DNA from: Pirellulaceae bacterium
GTDB lineage: Bacteria; Planctomycetota; Planctomycetia; Pirellulales; Pirellulaceae
Assembly (NCBI GenBank): GCA_016784735.1
Contig: JADHUC010000082.1
Coordinates: 1-39,355, forward strand
DNA length: 39,355 nucleotides
Direction: 5' to 3'
How positions within the stretch are numbered: position 1 is the stretch's first letter; every line of letters begins with the position of its first letter. Below the pieces are notes generated by a model. It saw only the letters and a program-made list of their open reading frames with translations. It did not search any database and was not told where the DNA came from. Positions 37,268-39,355 of this stretch are shown here, one piece after another. The translations under genes and the position numbers were made by a program.

Positions 37268-37578
37268 CGTACTCCGGTCAAGACGCAATAGAGAGAAAAC
37301 ACGTACAAGTCCCCGTGCAAGAGGAACGACTTCTCTATAGCATTTGTAGTGCCGGTTGACCAGCGTGGACCCATGACGGCGGGGGCGCCAGTGCCCTCCG
37401 CACCATTCGCTGACCTATTTGAAAGGTCTTCGTTTAACCCGAAGCCGGAGGCGATGGCGGGCAGTGATATGGATTGTCCACACGTAGCGCCCGCCATCGC
37501 CTTCGGCTTCGGGTTAAACGATGCAGCCGAGCGCAGCGATTCCCGGTTTGAATGAACGTGATCTCGGAGACACCCGCA
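37268..37578. other. Divergent intergenic region with a palindrome
   Basis: No gene is seen between trmB (minus) and the SGNH-like gene (plus). The stretch must contain both promoters and holds the palindrome at 37431-37520. Confidence 0.55.
37431..37520. repeat. TAACCCGAAGC palindrome, copy d
   Basis: The 31-bp arms 37431-37461 and 37490-37520 are inverted copies with one mismatch around a 28-bp loop. Both arms share TTTAACCCGAAGCC and GGCGATGGCGG with copy c at 31031. Confidence 0.78.
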
Positions 37579-39045
37579 ATGCACACACGGTTCTTGAAAA
37601 CCATCACCCTTTCCCTCTGGTTGACACCCGCCGTACTTCTCGCAGTCCAGAGCAAACCCGCGCCGCCAAAACGGATCGACAAGCCAAAGCCCAGTCACGC
37701 CGCCGAATACGTCGCCGAGCCTCGTCCCGAAGACGGCAGGAACCTTGCGTTGGCCGTGACGAAACTGGAACGCGGTTTCACGCCGCCCCGGCCGTTTTTG
37801 ATCTGGGCACTCGGCTCAAGCTATACGAACAAGCTTGGCAACGGGGATCAACTGATCGAACTGCTCCAGCAGCGTGTTGGCGAGGATCGGGAAATCGTCT
37901 ACAAGAAGATGGTCGGCAACTCCTGCCCGTGGCAGTACCTGCGCGGTTGGGCTCGGCATCTGGCCATTCCGGACCAGCCCGATCTGGTGCTGATCTATAC
38001 GATTGGCCGAACTCCGGATCTGGAGAAGGTGATCGTTGAATTACGAAAACACACCACCGCCGACATCATCGTGCCGAGTATCCACTGGCGCGAACGCTGC
38101 AAACCGTTCTGGGGCAAGAGCGAAGATGCACCGGACCAGAAGGTGGCGGAGGTCCGGTCCCTGTGTGAGAAGTACGGCGTGGAATTCGTCGAGAACCGCC
38201 GGGAATGGGCGCAATATTTGACCGACAACAACCTCCAAATCGAGGACCTGTTAAACGACGCGGTTCACCAGAGCGGATACGGAGCGAAGATCGTCAACAT
38301 GAATATCGCTCGCCATCTGCACCGGCCGGCCGAACATAACTACGATCCGGCATCACGCGAGCGACGAATCCATGCGGACAGCGACAGTGTTCGGGTCATG
38401 CCCGAGGGTGGCTGGACGAACACCGACGGCTTGATACCCGGCCATCAGGCATTAGCCGCATCGGCAGCAGGTGCGTCAATCGAATTCGAATTCACGGGCA
38501 ACCGCGTCGACCTGATCGGCGCGGCGTGCGGCGAGGGCGCCAGTGTATTCATCGACGGCAAACCCGCTGACGAGGTCGATGCCTATTACATGACGTACAT
38601 CCAATGGGCCAGGACGAATTTCAGCGAACGCCGTAGCCCCGCGCGGGACCAGTCGCCACACGGCGTCCGGCTTGGCGACAATATCGTGCCGCAGACGTGG
38701 ACCATCACGATGCGGGACGACCAAGGCAGTTTCGAACTCGCCGGCAGCGTCACGGGCACTGACGGAACCGGTAATGCCAAGCAACCGTTCGCGAGCGATT
38801 CTGGCCAAATCATCATCGAACCGGACGAATGGCGGCGTTCGGAGCGTAACAGAAAGGGCGACAAGTTCACTTGGACCGTCCGCCGGACAACGGCGTCGAA
38901 CGTTCGGTTCGAAGGCGAGGAAGGCAAACTGTTCCGGGCAACATTGGCCGCCAACCTATCAAACAAGAAGCACACGGTGAAACTGATAGCCGACGGACCG
39001 ATAACCGTCCACGCCTTCGACGTGTTCGAGCCGCCGTTGAAGTAG
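37579..39045 (+). CDS. Secreted SGNH-hydrolase-like protein with a C-terminal beta domain
   Basis: The 488-residue protein starts at the ATG at 37579, with GGAG 9 nt upstream; an ATG at 37552 lacks a good site. A signal peptide (FLKTITLSLWLTPAVLLA) leads into a proline-rich linker. About 72-255 fits an SGNH/GDSL fold: block I is ALGSSYTN (Ser81 in the nucleophile place, GSS instead of GDS), block III is G113-N114 in VGNSCPW, and block V is D227-x-x-H230 in NDAVHQSGYG. Such enzymes deacetylate or de-esterify sugars. The C-terminal 200 residues (IEFEFTGNRVDLIGAACGEG) resemble a ligand-binding beta-sandwich. The substrate is unknown. It stands alone, divergent from trmB. Confidence 0.72.
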   Translation: MHTRFLKTITLSLWLTPAVLLAVQSKPAPPKRIDKPKPSHAAEYVAEPRPEDGRNLALAVTKLERGFTPPRPFLIWALGSSYTNKLGNGDQLIELLQQRVGEDREIVYKKMVGNSCPWQYLRGWARHLAIPDQPDLVLIYTIGRTPDLEKVIVELRKHTTADIIVPSIHWRERCKPFWGKSEDAPDQKVAEVRSLCEKYGVEFVENRREWAQYLTDNNLQIEDLLNDAVHQSGYGAKIVNMNIARHLHRPAEHNYDPASRERRIHADSDSVRVMPEGGWTNTDGLIPGHQALAASAAGASIEFEFTGNRVDLIGAACGEGASVFIDGKPADEVDAYYMTYIQWARTNFSERRSPARDQSPHGVRLGDNIVPQTWTITMRDDQGSFELAGSVTGTDGTGNAKQPFASDSGQIIIEPDEWRRSERNRKGDKFTWTVRRTTASNVRFEGEEGKLFRATLAANLSNKKHTVKLIADGPITVHAFDVFEPPLK

Positions 39046-39058
39046 GCGGCCGCCGAAA

Positions 39059-39077
39059 CGGACGAAGAATTCGTCCG
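39059..39077. terminator. Hairpin between convergent genes
   Basis: CGGACGAA-GAA-TTCGTCCG forms a perfect 8-bp stem with a 3-nt loop, 14 bp after the SGNH-like gene and 3 bp after the stop of the convergent repeat-protein gene. It has no clear T-run, so terminator function is a guess from position. Confidence 0.45.
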
Positions 39078-39079
39078 CC

Positions 39080-39355
39080 CTATGGAAAAGTCTTGGAAAG
39101 CGATCCGTCCGCCTTGAATGTCTCCATCAATCCATTGCCATTGGTGGCGGCCCCCACCGCCGAAACCCAGCGGCCTTTCTTGTTGGCTACGTTCACCAAG
39201 CCATCGCCGCGGTCGTTCGAGGCGACGACGGTGACCAACTTGCCGTGGCTGTTGTACCCTTCGAGCAGACCATCGCCGCGGTTGTTGGCGGCGGCGGCGA
39301 GCACGCGTTTGCCGCCCTTGTTGTGGATTTCCAGCAGGCCGTCGCCGCGGTGATT
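39080..39355 (-). CDS. C-terminal part of an RGDG-repeat protein, cut by the window edge
   Basis: The frame is open from the right edge to a TAG at 39080-39082. The 91 visible residues consist of about four repeats of 23-24 residues with the pattern N-x-RGDGLLE-x2-N-x2-GK-x-V-x3-A: NHRGDGLLEIHNKGGK, NNRGDGLLEGYNSHGK, NDRGDGLVNVANKKGR, then a decayed TNGNGLMETFKADG. Regular short beta repeats of this type suggest a beta-solenoid or stacked-hairpin surface protein. The RGD triplet recurs in phase, but no binding role follows from that alone. The N-terminus is outside the window. Confidence 0.6.
   Translation of the reverse strand, partial: NHRGDGLLEIHNKGGKRVLAAAANNRGDGLLEGYNSHGKLVTVVASNDRGDGLVNVANKKGRWVSAVGAATNGNGLMETFKADGSLSKTFP

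Noticed and set aside
1-39355. tRNA, rRNA, riboswitch, transposase or phage genes
   Set aside because: I looked for recognisable motifs and found none. A dedicated covariance-model search (tRNAscan, Rfam) was not possible here and would settle this.

Overview
The window looks like chromosomal DNA of a planctomycete (Planctomycetota, probably Pirellulales-like). This is inferred from gene content, not a species identification. It has giant membrane-anchored Ser/Thr kinases fused to WD40 and TPR repeats, ECF sigma factors beside kinases, many zinc-ribbon proteins, exported catabolic enzymes, moderately high GC, and intergenic regions full of palindromic repeats. I found no rRNA, tRNA, CRISPR array, transposase or phage gene.

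Layout. 1-1032: two minus-strand genes, a zinc-ribbon protein cut by the window edge and an ECF sigma factor. 1033-1905: a gene graveyard with palindromic repeats and two 3'-end gene remnants whose intact relatives lie at 17994 and 5527. 1996-5271: a second ECF sigma factor followed by a Ser/Thr kinase with an anti-sigma-like zinc motif at its N-terminus and two DUF1579-like repeats at its C-terminus. 5527-7710 (minus): an AAA+ protein with J-like, TerB-like and zinc-ribbon parts. 8100-17985: two tandem paralogous Ser/Thr kinases with nearly the same N-terminal halves but different extracytoplasmic halves; the first has 14 WD40 repeats plus TPRs, the second a looser WD40 region plus a thioredoxin domain and a further beta-rich domain. 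17994-19727 (minus): an FHA-domain pseudokinase and the broken 5' end of a second copy. 19895-23125 (minus): three exported proteins, namely a methyltransferase-like protein, a P1-family (DmpA-like) peptidase and a tandem rhodanese. 23276-29488: a convergent pair of large secreted proteins, a GH2-type glycosidase and a 1135-residue protein with a GH42-trimerisation-like region. 29741-30925: an unknown exported protein. 31184-36395 (minus): a tight three-gene signalling operon. 36626-37267: TrmB. 37579-39045: a secreted SGNH-like hydrolase. 39080 to the end: the C-terminus of a protein built of about 23-residue RGDG repeats.

How the genes may work together. The first 20 kb are largely a Ser/Thr phosphorylation and transcription-initiation island: ECF factors, kinases with outward-facing sensor modules, and an FHA reader fused to a kinase fold that lacks the catalytic Asp. 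The operon at 31-36 kb joins His-Asp phosphorelay, cyclic-di-GMP hydrolysis and Ser/Thr phosphorylation in one unit, because each of its three products carries a receiver domain. The best candidates for something undescribed are that operon, the kinase-WD40-thioredoxin fusion, the FHA pseudokinase, the AAA+ protein with a His in place of the Walker B Glu, and a 37-bp leader element shared by three upstream regions.
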